NCBI GenBank assembly: GCA_031376885.1
Contig: JANMEL010000310.1
Location: forward strand, 1 to 64,000
Source of the DNA: Chamaesiphon sp031376885
Lineage (GTDB): Bacteria > Cyanobacteriota > Cyanobacteriia > Cyanobacteriales > Chamaesiphonaceae
DNA: 64,000 nucleotides
Direction of reading: 5' to 3'
The notes beneath the pieces are model-generated. The model had not been told where the DNA came from, did not search any database, and saw only the letters and a list, made by a program, of their open reading frames with translations. Of the stretch, positions 41,230 to 49,869 are shown piece after piece. How positions within the stretch are numbered: position 1 is the first letter of the stretch; each line of letters starts with the position of its first letter. A program made the translations under genes and the position numbers.

Positions 41230-41982
41230 ATGGCAAAGTGGGGCATTTTAATTAAGGTTTTACCTTGGACTGGTTTATTTGGCATTGTCAAGGTAGGTAT
41301 GCACTATTTGGGTTGGGAAAGATGGGCATTTGATTCGTTGACGGGAGCTTTGTTTAGTGCAGCAATTTTTGTGATTGCTTTGATGTTGAGCGGTACTCTG
41401 GCTGATTATCGGGCTAGTGAAGGGATGCCTTCACAAATTGTTAGTTCGCTAGAGAGTATTCGAGATATAGATCTACTGCTCACTTCTAGTTATCCAGATG
41501 CTGACGATCGATCTGTATCAAATATCTTATCAGATGTGGTAACTACGATTCTAAACTGGCTGCAAGCTGATGGAAAGTTTGAAGATATCGATCTATCCCT
41601 CGATCGACTTAATCCGATCTTAGTCGAGATTCTAGCTCTACCTGATGGGATCCTATTCGTTAACAGGATTCAATTTGAACAGGCGAACATTCGATCGGTT
41701 ACACGGCAAATGTGCGGCAATCGGGATACAAAATTCTTGGTGCCTGCTTATGTACTAATGTGGCTATTTTTGGGTAGTGCGATTTTTGCTTTGTTGTTGA
41801 TTAAAGTTGAAGATTTTAGTGAGAGTTTGGTGATTTCTGGTTTTATGTGTACGGCATTCTTGTATTTACTATTATTAATTTACGATTTAGATAATCCATT
41901 TGAATATGATGGTAAATCTAGTGTAGATGTCGATTTATCTGGATTGGTGAATCTTGGCGACAGATTGAAACGCGATCGATAG
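41230..41982 (+). CDS. Bestrophin-like/DUF4239-type membrane protein (uncharacterised)
   Basis: A 250-aa protein with two TM helices near the N-terminus (WAFDSLTGALFSAAIFVIAL) and two near residues 178-225 (YVLMWLFLGSAIFALLLI, FMCTAFLYLLLLIYDLDNPF). The cytosolic middle is acidic. The DLDNPF-Y ending followed by DVDLSGL is the pattern of cyanobacterial DUF4239/bestrophin-like proteins, which suggests an anion-channel-related fold. No operon partners: it is divergent from the DUF4279-like gene. Role unknown. Confidence 0.55.
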   Translation: MAKWGILIKVLPWTGLFGIVKVGMHYLGWERWAFDSLTGALFSAAIFVIALMLSGTLADYRASEGMPSQIVSSLESIRDIDLLLTSSYPDADDRSVSNILSDVVTTILNWLQADGKFEDIDLSLDRLNPILVEILALPDGILFVNRIQFEQANIRSVTRQMCGNRDTKFLVPAYVLMWLFLGSAIFALLLIKVEDFSESLVISGFMCTAFLYLLLLIYDLDNPFEYDGKSSVDVDLSGLVNLGDRLKRDR

Positions 41983-42258
41983 ATATTTTTTTAGTGATGG
42001 TAGCTTTATACAAGAATGCTTAAAAATTGGACTTCTAGGATTACGCAAGATCCCTGACTTCTCCAAGAAGCCCTTGGATCTGTTTTCTGTAGTGGCGGTT
42101 GCTTTACCACTGCGAGTAGATAACCAAAGTCTGCAAAAAATGATATCTTAGAAGTGTGGCGCGAGTGATGTGGATATTTGGGCGATAAGCCCATAATTGA
42201 TCTGAGCGCAAGAAGAGAATGCTCCGCCGATCTTTCTTATCCATTTTTTTCGATTTAG

Positions 42259-44781
42259 ATGTCCGACGAACCAGATTGGCTACGAATTCATAAAGCTTTA
42301 GCAGTAGAAGCTCAGTACAATTATACAGACTTGCAGGGGCAACAATATCGCTTCAGTGAGTTTTTGTCGTTGAGTTTTGGCAAGCCACCCGCTCATACTA
42401 GTTTTGACGATCGCAACCATTGGCGCAATTTAGCCTTTGAGTTTGCTGATTACCACAATCTCACTTTAGCCGATCGCAAAGAATTACTGAGCAAAGCCAG
42501 TCAATTTTTAACATTTGCCGAAGAAGTCGCCGCCAAAAAGAGACATCATCCCACGGCTCCAGTCAGTGCAGCCAACGACTCCGCTCAGTCTCCACCACAA
42601 TCCAACATCGCAACTTTACAACCTACCAAGAAAGTCTTACCTCCAGTCAGTTCGATCGTCAGGGAAAATAGTGGTAATCTGGAATTGGGTCGATCGTTGC
42701 GGGATATCCCTTCGATCGGTATTCGCAAAGCAGACATTCTAAGCAAGTTGGGATTATTTACTGTCAAGGATGTTTTATATTACTACCCTCGCGATCATAT
42801 TGACTATGCAAAACAAGTAAATATTATCGAACTAGAGCCAGGGGAAACTGTGACTTTAGTGGGAATCATTCATAAATTCAACTTCTTTACGAGTCCGAAA
42901 AATAAGAAGCTCAATGTTTTGGATATTACCCTCAAAGATGAAACTGGACACTTGAAAATTAGTCGGTTTTATGCGGGGACTCGTTATAGTAATCGCGGTT
43001 GGCAAGAAACCCTAAAACGCAAATATCCAGTAGGGAGTTGGGTAGCCGCATCAGGATTAGTTAAACAGGGTAAATATGGACTGAACTTAGACAACCCTGA
43101 ATTAGAGGTACTATCAGAAGGTGATACGAGTATTTCTTCGCTCAAAATTGGGCGGGTATTACCCGTTTATCCTTTAGTAGAAGGTGTCTCCGCCGATACA
43201 ATTCGGGAAGCAGTAGTAATAGTTTTACCTGCTACCGAAAAATTAAAAGATCCACTGCCAAAAGTGGTACGAGAACAGTATGGATTAATCGATTTACCCA
43301 CCGCGATTCGGCATATTCATTTTCCCGAAGATAGCGATACCAAAGAAGCCGCTCGACGAAGATTGATCTTCGATGAATTTTTCTATCTCCAACTAGGATT
43401 TCTCCAACGTCGTCATCTTTTACGTCAGATTCAAACCGAAGCAGTAATTAAACCAACAGGAATATTAATCGACAGATTTAACGAGATTTTACCATTTCAA
43501 CTTACCAAAGCTCAACTCCGAGTCGTGGGTGAAATTTTGGGCGACTTGGAAAAAACAGCACCAATGAATCGCTTAGTACAAGGTGATGTAGGTTCGGGCA
43601 AAACCGTCGTCGCAGTGATGGCAATATTAGCCGCCATTCAATCAGGTTATCAAACCGCATTAATGGCTCCCACAGAAGTACTCGCCGAACAACATTATCG
43701 TAAATTAGTCGGCTGGTTTAACCTTTTACATATACCCGTCGAACTCCTCACAGGCTCCAGCAAAATTGCCAAACGTCGGCAAATTTATCGCGAATTGGAA
43801 ACAGGAGAACTATCGATCGCCGTCGGCACTCATGCTTTAATTCAAGATAAAGTAAACTTCCGCAACCTCGGTTTAGTCGTCATCGACGAGCAACATCGCT
43901 TCGGTGTCTTCCAACGCGCCAAATTGCAGCAAAAAGGCTCTCAACCCCACGTACTCACAATGACGGCTACACCAATCCCCCGCACCCTTGCCCTCACCTT
44001 ACACGGCGATTTGGATGTCAGTCAGATTGATGAATTACCAGCGGGAAGACAGCCGATTCAAACTACCGCCATGAATAACCGTCAACGCACTCAAGTTTAT
44101 GAATTGATGAAGCGAGAAATCGCTCAAGGGCGACAGGTATATATCGTACTCCCGCTGATCGAAGAATCAGAAAAACTCGACCTTCGCGCCGCCACTGAAG
44201 AGCATGAGCGATTAGCTACAGAGGTATTCCCCGAATTCAAAGTAGGCTTACTGCATGGGCGCATGAGTTCGGCTGACAAAGATGCTGCATTAAGTGATTT
44301 TAGAGATAATGTGACGCAAATTATCGTCTCGACAACCGTAATTGAAGTTGGGGTAGATGTGCCGAATGCTAGCGTAATGTTGATTGAAAATGCCGAGCGA
44401 TTTGGGTTATCTCAACTCCACCAATTGCGCGGGCGCGTCGGGCGAGGCGAGCATCGTTCTTTTTGTTTCTTGATGAGCAGCAGTTCGTCGAATGATGCTA
44501 AACAAAGATTGCAGGTATTAGAGCAGTCTCAAGACGGATTTTGGATCTCGGAAATGGATATGCAATTACGCGGCCCAGGTCAAGTATTGGGTACTCGTCA
44601 GTCTGGTTTAGCTGATTTTGCTCTAGCTAGTTTAGCACAGGATGAAGAGGTTTTGACGATCGCCCGCGATGCTGCCGAAAAAGTTATTTTGCAAGATAAA
44701 GATCTCAGTCAATCGCCAGGATTGAAAGCAGAATTAGATTATCGCTTCCAGAAGTTGATGGGGGGAAGTATTCTGACTTAG
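42259..44781 (+). CDS. recG: ATP-dependent DNA helicase RecG
   Basis: An 840-aa superfamily 2 helicase for branch migration and fork remodelling. A ~150-residue N-terminal extension, common in cyanobacteria, precedes the wedge (OB) domain (VTLVGIIHKFNFF). Helicase motifs: Walker A GDVGSGKTVVAVMA near residue 450, DEQH in VIDEQHRFGV, TATPIPRTL, and motif VI HQLRGRVGRGEHRSFCF. Complete. A diverged copy of its last 80 bp recurs at 45181-45264 behind the xisI pseudogene. Confidence 0.96.
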   Translation: MSDEPDWLRIHKALAVEAQYNYTDLQGQQYRFSEFLSLSFGKPPAHTSFDDRNHWRNLAFEFADYHNLTLADRKELLSKASQFLTFAEEVAAKKRHHPTAPVSAANDSAQSPPQSNIATLQPTKKVLPPVSSIVRENSGNLELGRSLRDIPSIGIRKADILSKLGLFTVKDVLYYYPRDHIDYAKQVNIIELEPGETVTLVGIIHKFNFFTSPKNKKLNVLDITLKDETGHLKISRFYAGTRYSNRGWQETLKRKYPVGSWVAASGLVKQGKYGLNLDNPELEVLSEGDTSISSLKIGRVLPVYPLVEGVSADTIREAVVIVLPATEKLKDPLPKVVREQYGLIDLPTAIRHIHFPEDSDTKEAARRRLIFDEFFYLQLGFLQRRHLLRQIQTEAVIKPTGILIDRFNEILPFQLTKAQLRVVGEILGDLEKTAPMNRLVQGDVGSGKTVVAVMAILAAIQSGYQTALMAPTEVLAEQHYRKLVGWFNLLHIPVELLTGSSKIAKRRQIYRELETGELSIAVGTHALIQDKVNFRNLGLVVIDEQHRFGVFQRAKLQQKGSQPHVLTMTATPIPRTLALTLHGDLDVSQIDELPAGRQPIQTTAMNNRQRTQVYELMKREIAQGRQVYIVLPLIEESEKLDLRAATEEHERLATEVFPEFKVGLLHGRMSSADKDAALSDFRDNVTQIIVSTTVIEVGVDVPNASVMLIENAERFGLSQLHQLRGRVGRGEHRSFCFLMSSSSSNDAKQRLQVLEQSQDGFWISEMDMQLRGPGQVLGTRQSGLADFALASLAQDEEVLTIARDAAEKVILQDKDLSQSPGLKAELDYRFQKLMGGSILT

Positions 44782-44819
44782 ATCAAAGTCGAAGATATAG
44801 ATCATGAGGTCATTGTAAA

Positions 44820-45151
44820 ATGGATAAAATAAGTCAATACCGTGAATTTGTGAAACACTTAGTTAGCAATTATGCTGATTCAGATATTCCTAATGATAAG
44901 GTGGATGTCCAGTTGATTTTAGATGTACAGCGAGATCGTTATCTATGGATGAATGTAGGTTGGCATGGGGCCGATCGAATCTATCGTTCGATCGTCCATT
45001 TGGATATCAAGGATGGTAAAATTTGGTTACAGCAAAATCTGATCGAGATCCAGCGGCAGAATTAGTTGAGATGGGTGTACCAAAGGAAGATATTATTTTA
45101 GGTCTACAGATACCTTCCAAACGTCCCTATACAGATTATGGTATTGCCTAA
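44820..45151 (+). pseudogene. xisI: XisI-family protein, frameshifted
   Basis: ATG 44820 reads MDKISQYREFVKHLVSNYAD, DVQLILDVQRDRYLWMNVGW and IVHLDIKDGKIWLQQNLIEI, then QRQN and stop. The missing C-terminal part is in another frame: DPAAELVEMGVPKEDIILGL, then IPSKRPYTDYGIA and TAA at 45149-45151. The break falls at GAGATC-CAGCGG, where GAGATCGATCCAGCGG would restore the frame, so one GATC unit appears to be lost. XisI controls excision of DNA elements in heterocystous strains but is widespread in others. No xisH partner is next to it. Confidence 0.85.
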
Positions 45152-45180
45152 CAGCAATCTTTAATTACCTTTCAAGCAGA

Positions 45181-45264
45181 GATTTCAGTCGATCGCCCAG
45201 GGTGAACGCATAATTAGATTATCGCTTTCAGAAATTGATGAGGGGAAGTATTTTGACTTAGATA
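45181..45264 (+). repeat. Diverged copy of the recG 3' end
   Basis: Matches 44701-44784 base for base in register (offset 480) with about one difference in six, for example TAATTAGATTATCGCTTTCA against GAATTAGATTATCGCTTCCA. The coding frame is broken. Together with the native recG end it flanks the xisI pseudogene as a direct repeat. Confidence 0.85.
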
Positions 45265-45308
45265 GAAGAGAGTATAATTAAATATATAATATTAATATTC
45301 GTTTTTTT

Positions 45309-46133
45309 ATGCGTCGAGATTCAATTTTTTATCAATTATTTCGTCAATTTCCTGCTCTGTTATTTGATTTATTACCTCAAACTCCAGATCGGGCTAATGA
45401 ATATATTTTTGAATCTGTTGAGGTTAAGGAAACTAGCTTTCGGATGGATGGTGTATTTCTACCACCAGATCCATCGGGTATCGTTTACTTCTGTGAAGTG
45501 CAATTTCAACCTGATGAGATGTTGTATGAGCGGATAGATTCTGAAAGAAGTATTTATATTTACCGTAATCGAGAGCGATTTTTTGATTGGGGTGCGGTAG
45601 TCATTTATCCGAGTAGAAGTATCGAACAATTACGCTTAGAAACAGTACGGGAGATGTTGGCGAGTGGGCGAATCCAGCGGGTGTATTTGGATGAATTGGG
45701 GGCGGTAGAAGAGTTGCCAACTGGCTTAGGTTTGATGGTATTGACAACGTTGGAAGGAGATGAGGCTATATCTGAGGCGATCGGTTTAATCGATCGGTCA
45801 CAGGGCAAACGGAGTATAATCGATATAGTCTCTACAATTATGGTTTACAAGTTTAGCAATTTAAGCAGGGATGAGGTGGATGTGATGCTGGGAATTGAGT
45901 TGGAACAGACTAGGGTTTATCGGGAAGCTGTCGCGGTGGGTGAGACAATCGGGGAAGCAAGAGAACAGGCTTTAATCTTGCGTCAATTAAAGCGGCGAGT
46001 GGGAAATGTGTCAACAGATCTAGAAGTCCAAATTAAAACTTTACCATTGGCACAATTAGAAGAGTTGGGCGAGGCGTTGTTAGATTTTAGTCAGATGGCT
46101 GATTTGGTTGCTTGGCTGGATAATTTCGACTAA
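45309..46133 (+). CDS. Rpn-family recombination-promoting nuclease / DUF2887 protein
   Basis: A 274-aa protein beginning MRRDSIFYQLFRQFPALLFD. The PD-(D/E)XK core is visible: VKETSFRMDGVFLPPDPSGI and VYFCEVQFQPDEMLYERIDS provide the D...ExQ residues; RSIYIYRNRERFFDWGAVVI follows. The C-terminal part has an alpha-helical tail (EAREQALILRQLKRRVG). Proteins like this are spread in cyanobacteria, often in several copies, and have DNA endonuclease activity that promotes recombination in E. coli Rpn relatives. Preceded by the recG-like repeat and followed by a convergent HicB-like gene. Confidence 0.82.
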   Translation: MRRDSIFYQLFRQFPALLFDLLPQTPDRANEYIFESVEVKETSFRMDGVFLPPDPSGIVYFCEVQFQPDEMLYERIDSERSIYIYRNRERFFDWGAVVIYPSRSIEQLRLETVREMLASGRIQRVYLDELGAVEELPTGLGLMVLTTLEGDEAISEAIGLIDRSQGKRSIIDIVSTIMVYKFSNLSRDEVDVMLGIELEQTRVYREAVAVGETIGEAREQALILRQLKRRVGNVSTDLEVQIKTLPLAQLEELGEALLDFSQMADLVAWLDNFD

Positions 46134-46147
46134 TTAAACATATAAAG

Positions 46148-46483
46148 TCATGAATGGCTTTCGGCTGTATCGATTTCGTTGCGATAGATATTCACTTCCT
46201 CTAGAAAGTCATCAAATGTCGGATCGTCTTGAAAAATTCCCATGTTGGCAATCCAGGTGTCGCTTTTTTCTGGCGATTTTTCACTGGGTACATCGATGTC
46301 AATTGTGACTAGTTTCCCATGTTTAAACTGAGCATCGAGGATGCTTTTGAGTCGTTGGCGTAGCCTACCGGAGGTAATCGCCTCTTTCTCTGTTATCCCA
46401 TTGGCGGTGAGATTTGGCAAGCCAACGACGGAAGCCATGAAGGTGCGATCTGTGGGGTTTTGGACAAAGACCTGATACTGCAT
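46148..46483 (-). CDS. HicB-like family protein with an in-frame repeat insertion
   Basis: A 111-aa protein whose N-terminus (MQYQVFVQNPTDRTFMASVV, GLPNLTANGITEKEAI) fits the HicB/DUF1902-like beta-sheet fold. From 46353 to 46381 a 29-bp dispersed repeat is read in frame as AITSGRLRQRL, replacing the usual basic-amphipathic helix start, after which KSILDAQFKHGKLVTIDIDV resumes the family pattern. No HicA-type toxin is next to it. It may be an antitoxin relic or a solitary regulator. Confidence 0.6.
   Translation of the reverse strand: MQYQVFVQNPTDRTFMASVVGLPNLTANGITEKEAITSGRLRQRLKSILDAQFKHGKLVTIDIDVPSEKSPEKSDTWIANMGIFQDDPTFDDFLEEVNIYRNEIDTAESHS
46353..46381 (+). repeat. 29-bp dispersed repeat inside a coding region
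   Basis: Identical over 29 bp to 17167-17195. On the minus strand it codes for AITSGRLRQR in the HicB-like protein, keeping the frame open. Confidence 0.8.
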
Positions 46484-46629
46484 CGTCGTGACCTACTGTG
46501 AGAATGGGGAAGGAGGTTATCACTATATTTTAATGAATCTAACTGGCTTCAACGACTCCCTTATCTCTGGTGGAGATTCCAGTAAGATCGTTGGCGGTGG
46601 GAGGTTGTTGTTAAAGTACAGTTTGAAAA

Positions 46630-47205
46630 TTAGTTGGTTTTAAGTAATAAATTTTCAATTTTTTGTCTACTATTAGGGGTAGGACTGTAAGTTAGCTCAG
46701 GGGAATCGGAAGGCAAACGCTTGTACAATTTACATTGACTATAGATTATTTTCATTAGATCTCGGTCGGCTCTATTGATACTAATGACTTTTTTATTTGA
46801 AACAAGTGATTTGCTTTGTAATATTTTTCCTCCAGTTTTTACATCGAGAGCTTGTACTAAAGTACATATTCTAACTGCCCTCAGATGCAGTCCATAGCCA
46901 CTACATCCATGTGGACATGGTGATATAAGATCTTGTAAAGATCCTTTAACTTGTGACACTGATTGAATTTCGCTAACAGCTTTTTGAACTTCAGCTTCAT
47001 TCCCTACGAGTGCTGATCCATTGTTTGCTTTAGCTGTTACTGGTGTTATTGATTGTGTCGCTGAAAAATTTCCCAAGTCTAATGAAGAATACCCGTCAAT
47101 AGAAGAATTTCGGATCAATGTAGAACTTGATGCTGCGATCGCAGATTGACTGAACGTAGCTAAAGTTGCTATAAGAGCAGCAAATACTTGGGTAGATGAT
47201 TTCAT
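46630..47205 (-). CDS. Exported protein of unknown function
   Basis: A 191-aa protein if started at ATG 47205 (MKSSTQVFAALIATLATFSQ), which gives a clean signal peptide with cleavage near SAIAA-SS. The longer frame to 47262 only adds MVYSARAKKSSILPLIENL. The mature region has a central Cys-rich segment (LISPCPHGCSGYGLHLRAVR, then ICTLVQALDV and YSQCKLYKRL) with four to five cysteines, probably disulphide bonded. It ends in a basic tail. It is the last of four minus-strand genes (46630-50631), mostly for exported proteins. I do not recognise a family. Confidence 0.55.
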   Translation of the reverse strand: MKSSTQVFAALIATLATFSQSAIAASSSTLIRNSSIDGYSSLDLGNFSATQSITPVTAKANNGSALVGNEAEVQKAVSEIQSVSQVKGSLQDLISPCPHGCSGYGLHLRAVRICTLVQALDVKTGGKILQSKSLVSNKKVISINRADRDLMKIIYSQCKLYKRLPSDSPELTYSPTPNSRQKIENLLLKTN

Positions 47206-47461
47206 TAAATTCTCGATTAGGGGTAAGATACTTGATTTTTTAGCTCTGGCAGAATATACCACTGGATCTCAAAGTATATAAATGAGGCAGTTTTATATTT
47301 GTGCAAGTTAACATCCGCAATATCCTTAGTACAAAACTAATCTTCACCCTGTGGCTCATTACAAGTCACTAAGCAATTACAAGTATATTTTTTGTAGTAT
47401 TGTGGACTAATGATCTCAGTTAGTTTCTTTGTCCTCTATTACGGTTTTAAATGCTTCATGC

Positions 47462-47851
47462 TCACTTGTGTAACTGGTTGTCTTGGTTGACCCTCGTAAT
47501 TGCATCAATAGTTACAAGATCGACCCAATCAGTTTTAATTAGCAAGTTCGCAGCATATTTTTTTGTTGGGTTTAAATCAATACCTATTTTAATATACTGA
47601 TTTACAATCTCATTTTTAATCTTAGCTTGTCTTGGATAATTACCATCAGCTTGAGTGTGTAAATGAACAAGTCTACGAATTTCATTACGATTTAATACCT
47701 TGCCCGGTTGTACCTCAAAAATAGATTTTTTGGTTGGATGTTTTTGTTTCACTACAGCAATCTTTAGTGATTGAGATGTAACTATCATTTTATCTGATCT
47801 TGATAAATCAAGTGAAATATTTTGTTGAGCTGACGTAGGTTGAGTCAACAT
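47462..47851 (-). CDS. Small protein of unknown function, possibly exported, start uncertain
   Basis: The frame from ATG 47851 gives 129 aa (MLTQPTSAQQNISLDLSRSD). The codons just upstream in the same frame read GLSAGSILNILSSLAM, the hydrophobic core of a signal peptide ending TSAQQ, but a TAG about 55 nt upstream of that ATG and the lack of an ATG/GTG/TTG mean a full signal cannot start. Either an unusual start (ATT/ATA/ATC) is used or the signal peptide has been damaged. The body is basic, with HPTKKSIFEVQPGKVLNRNE. No family recognised. Confidence 0.5.
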   Translation of the reverse strand: MLTQPTSAQQNISLDLSRSDKMIVTSQSLKIAVVKQKHPTKKSIFEVQPGKVLNRNEIRRLVHLHTQADGNYPRQAKIKNEIVNQYIKIGIDLNPTKKYAANLLIKTDWVDLVTIDAITRVNQDNQLHK

Positions 47852-47904
47852 AGCCAGAGAACTTAAGATATTTAATATCGATCCTGCTGATAAACCGAAC
47901 TAAA

Positions 47905-49695
47905 TTAGGGCAAGATATAGCGAGAAGGATAATCCGCTTTGATCTTTCTAGTACGGTACAGGTAATTCTCACTGCCAATTGCATAGCTAGATTCTGAAAT
48001 TAAGACAGTACCATCGCTATTCACCTGTTCCACTACAGCCACATGTCCGTAAGGCCTTTTACCACTGACATCCCATTGGGCGATCGCACCGACTTCGGGT
48101 TTAGAGGAAATGGTAATCCCCGCCGCTTTAGCATCGTCAAACCATTCACCCGCATTTCCCAACATACGATCGACTCGCGTAGCATTACGTCCCAACTGTT
48201 TAGCACGACCATTGGCATACCAAGTACAATTACCTAAATAAGCCTTATCGAGTTGTTGTTTGTCTTTGGGTGGACTGGTTGAAACCGGAGCAAATCCGGC
48301 ATTCCAGAATGGGTTGTTACCGCGATACTCAGCGGCATTGAAATTGGGTTGACCATTGGAGGGAGTGGGAGCAATAGGAGGTTTTTTAGATGATGGTGGC
48401 GGAGATGGAACTTGAGTGACGGTCTGATTACCTGAACCTTGCCAATTAGAGGCTGCACTGACAGTAGTGAATCTTCCACCTGATGTATTTGTTGCCCAAA
48501 TTGAATTGTTGCCATTGTAGACAACAAAATTTCCATCTCTTTGCAGAGCAAAAAATGCCCCAGGATTTCTATCGGTATTCGTCGCCCACAATGCCTTTGC
48601 CTGTTTATCATAGAGAACAACATTTCCATCAGGCTGTAAAGCTAACTTTGTAGCTCTGCCTTCTGTGCCAGTTGCCCAAAGAACCTTGCCCGATGGATCG
48701 ATTAATATAAGATTTCCATCTCCTTGAAAATGCAGTTTATATTTGCAAGATGTCCATATAGAGTTTCTGCCAAACTCTCGACTACGATTACCACTGCTGC
48801 GAATTTCCACATTTTTGCAAGCAATCTCATCTACTTTGGGTTGAGGAATAGTGGCGATCGGTTTTGGAGGCTTCACAACGGGATTATTAATCAGAGAAGC
48901 GGTGGGATTCCAATTAGAGGCTGCACTAACTGTTGTAAATCTTCCTCCTGACGTATTTGTTGCCCAAATTGAATTGCTGCCATTGTAGACAACAAAATTT
49001 CCATCTCTTTGCAGAGCAAAAAATGCCCCAGGATTTCTATCGGTATTCGTCGCCCACAATGCCTTTGCCTGTTTATCATAGAGAACAACATTTCCATCAG
49101 ATTGTACAGCTAACTTTGTAGCTCTGCCTACTGTGCCAGTTGCCCAAAGAACCTTGCCCGATGGATCGATTAATACAAAATTTCCATCTCCTTGAAAATG
49201 CAGTTTATATTTGCAAGATTTCCATGTAGTGTTTCTGCCGAACTCTCGACTACGATTACCACTGCTGCGAACTTCTACATTTTTGCAAGCAAGCTCATCT
49301 CGTTTTTGTTGTTGTGCCGCAGCCAAATCTTCAGCTTTTTTCTTCTGAGCAGCAGCGGTATCTTCCTGTTGCTTTTTCTTTTGGGCAGCTAATTCTTCGG
49401 CTTTCTTTTTATTTAAAGCCGCTTCTTCTTGCTTTTTGGCGCGAAGTGCAGCAGCTTCTTCAGCTTTCTTCTTTTGGATTGCTGCTGCTTCTTCTCGTTT
49501 TTTCTGGCGTTGAGCAGCTTCTTCTTCGGCTTTTTGCTTTTTTGCCGAATCAGTTTCTGCTAGCAATTTCGATGGGGGATTGCTAAAAGTCCTTACGGGC
49601 TGTTCAGTCTGAGCAGCAAATGAGGACTCAAGTGGCACAACAATATTGCTGGTTATTACCAGTGTATTCACCAGAATGTTAAACAAAATTCTCAT
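47905..49695 (-). CDS. Exported protein with coiled coil, two bulb-lectin domains and a CHAP amidase domain
   Basis: A 596-aa protein. A signal peptide (MRILFNILVNTLVITSNIVV, cleavage near SFAAQ) is followed by an Ala/Lys/Glu/Gln-rich coiled coil (about 50-140, with AEEEAAQ/KKKAEE heptads). Then come two near-identical bulb-type mannose-binding (B-lectin) domains at about 145-255 and 300-410, each with FQGDGN, QxDGNVVLYD and QRDGNFVVYN motifs, and a C-terminal CHAP domain (GNCTWYANGRAKQLGR with catalytic Cys near 495; YGHVAVVEQV with His). CHAP enzymes cut peptidoglycan peptide bonds; the lectins should bind wall or sheath glycans. The two lectin units are a 468-bp tandem duplication. Confidence 0.85.
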   Translation of the reverse strand: MRILFNILVNTLVITSNIVVPLESSFAAQTEQPVRTFSNPPSKLLAETDSAKKQKAEEEAAQRQKKREEAAAIQKKKAEEAAALRAKKQEEAALNKKKAEELAAQKKKQQEDTAAAQKKKAEDLAAAQQQKRDELACKNVEVRSSGNRSREFGRNTTWKSCKYKLHFQGDGNFVLIDPSGKVLWATGTVGRATKLAVQSDGNVVLYDKQAKALWATNTDRNPGAFFALQRDGNFVVYNGSNSIWATNTSGGRFTTVSAASNWNPTASLINNPVVKPPKPIATIPQPKVDEIACKNVEIRSSGNRSREFGRNSIWTSCKYKLHFQGDGNLILIDPSGKVLWATGTEGRATKLALQPDGNVVLYDKQAKALWATNTDRNPGAFFALQRDGNFVVYNGNNSIWATNTSGGRFTTVSAASNWQGSGNQTVTQVPSPPPSSKKPPIAPTPSNGQPNFNAAEYRGNNPFWNAGFAPVSTSPPKDKQQLDKAYLGNCTWYANGRAKQLGRNATRVDRMLGNAGEWFDDAKAAGITISSKPEVGAIAQWDVSGKRPYGHVAVVEQVNSDGTVLISESSYAIGSENYLYRTRKIKADYPSRYILP

Positions 49696-49869
49696 AAGCT
49701 GTTCGATATTTAAAGTATATCCGCCGTTGTTTTTCTCATTGGGGAGAGGCTACGCCAACGACTCCGCTCAACCAAATTGGTTGAGGGAATCGAATGTGTG
49801 ATTTAGATGTTTGACAACTTATCACGTCTATTTTTTCAGAATCTCAAGTGTGTTTTCTGATTTATCAAA

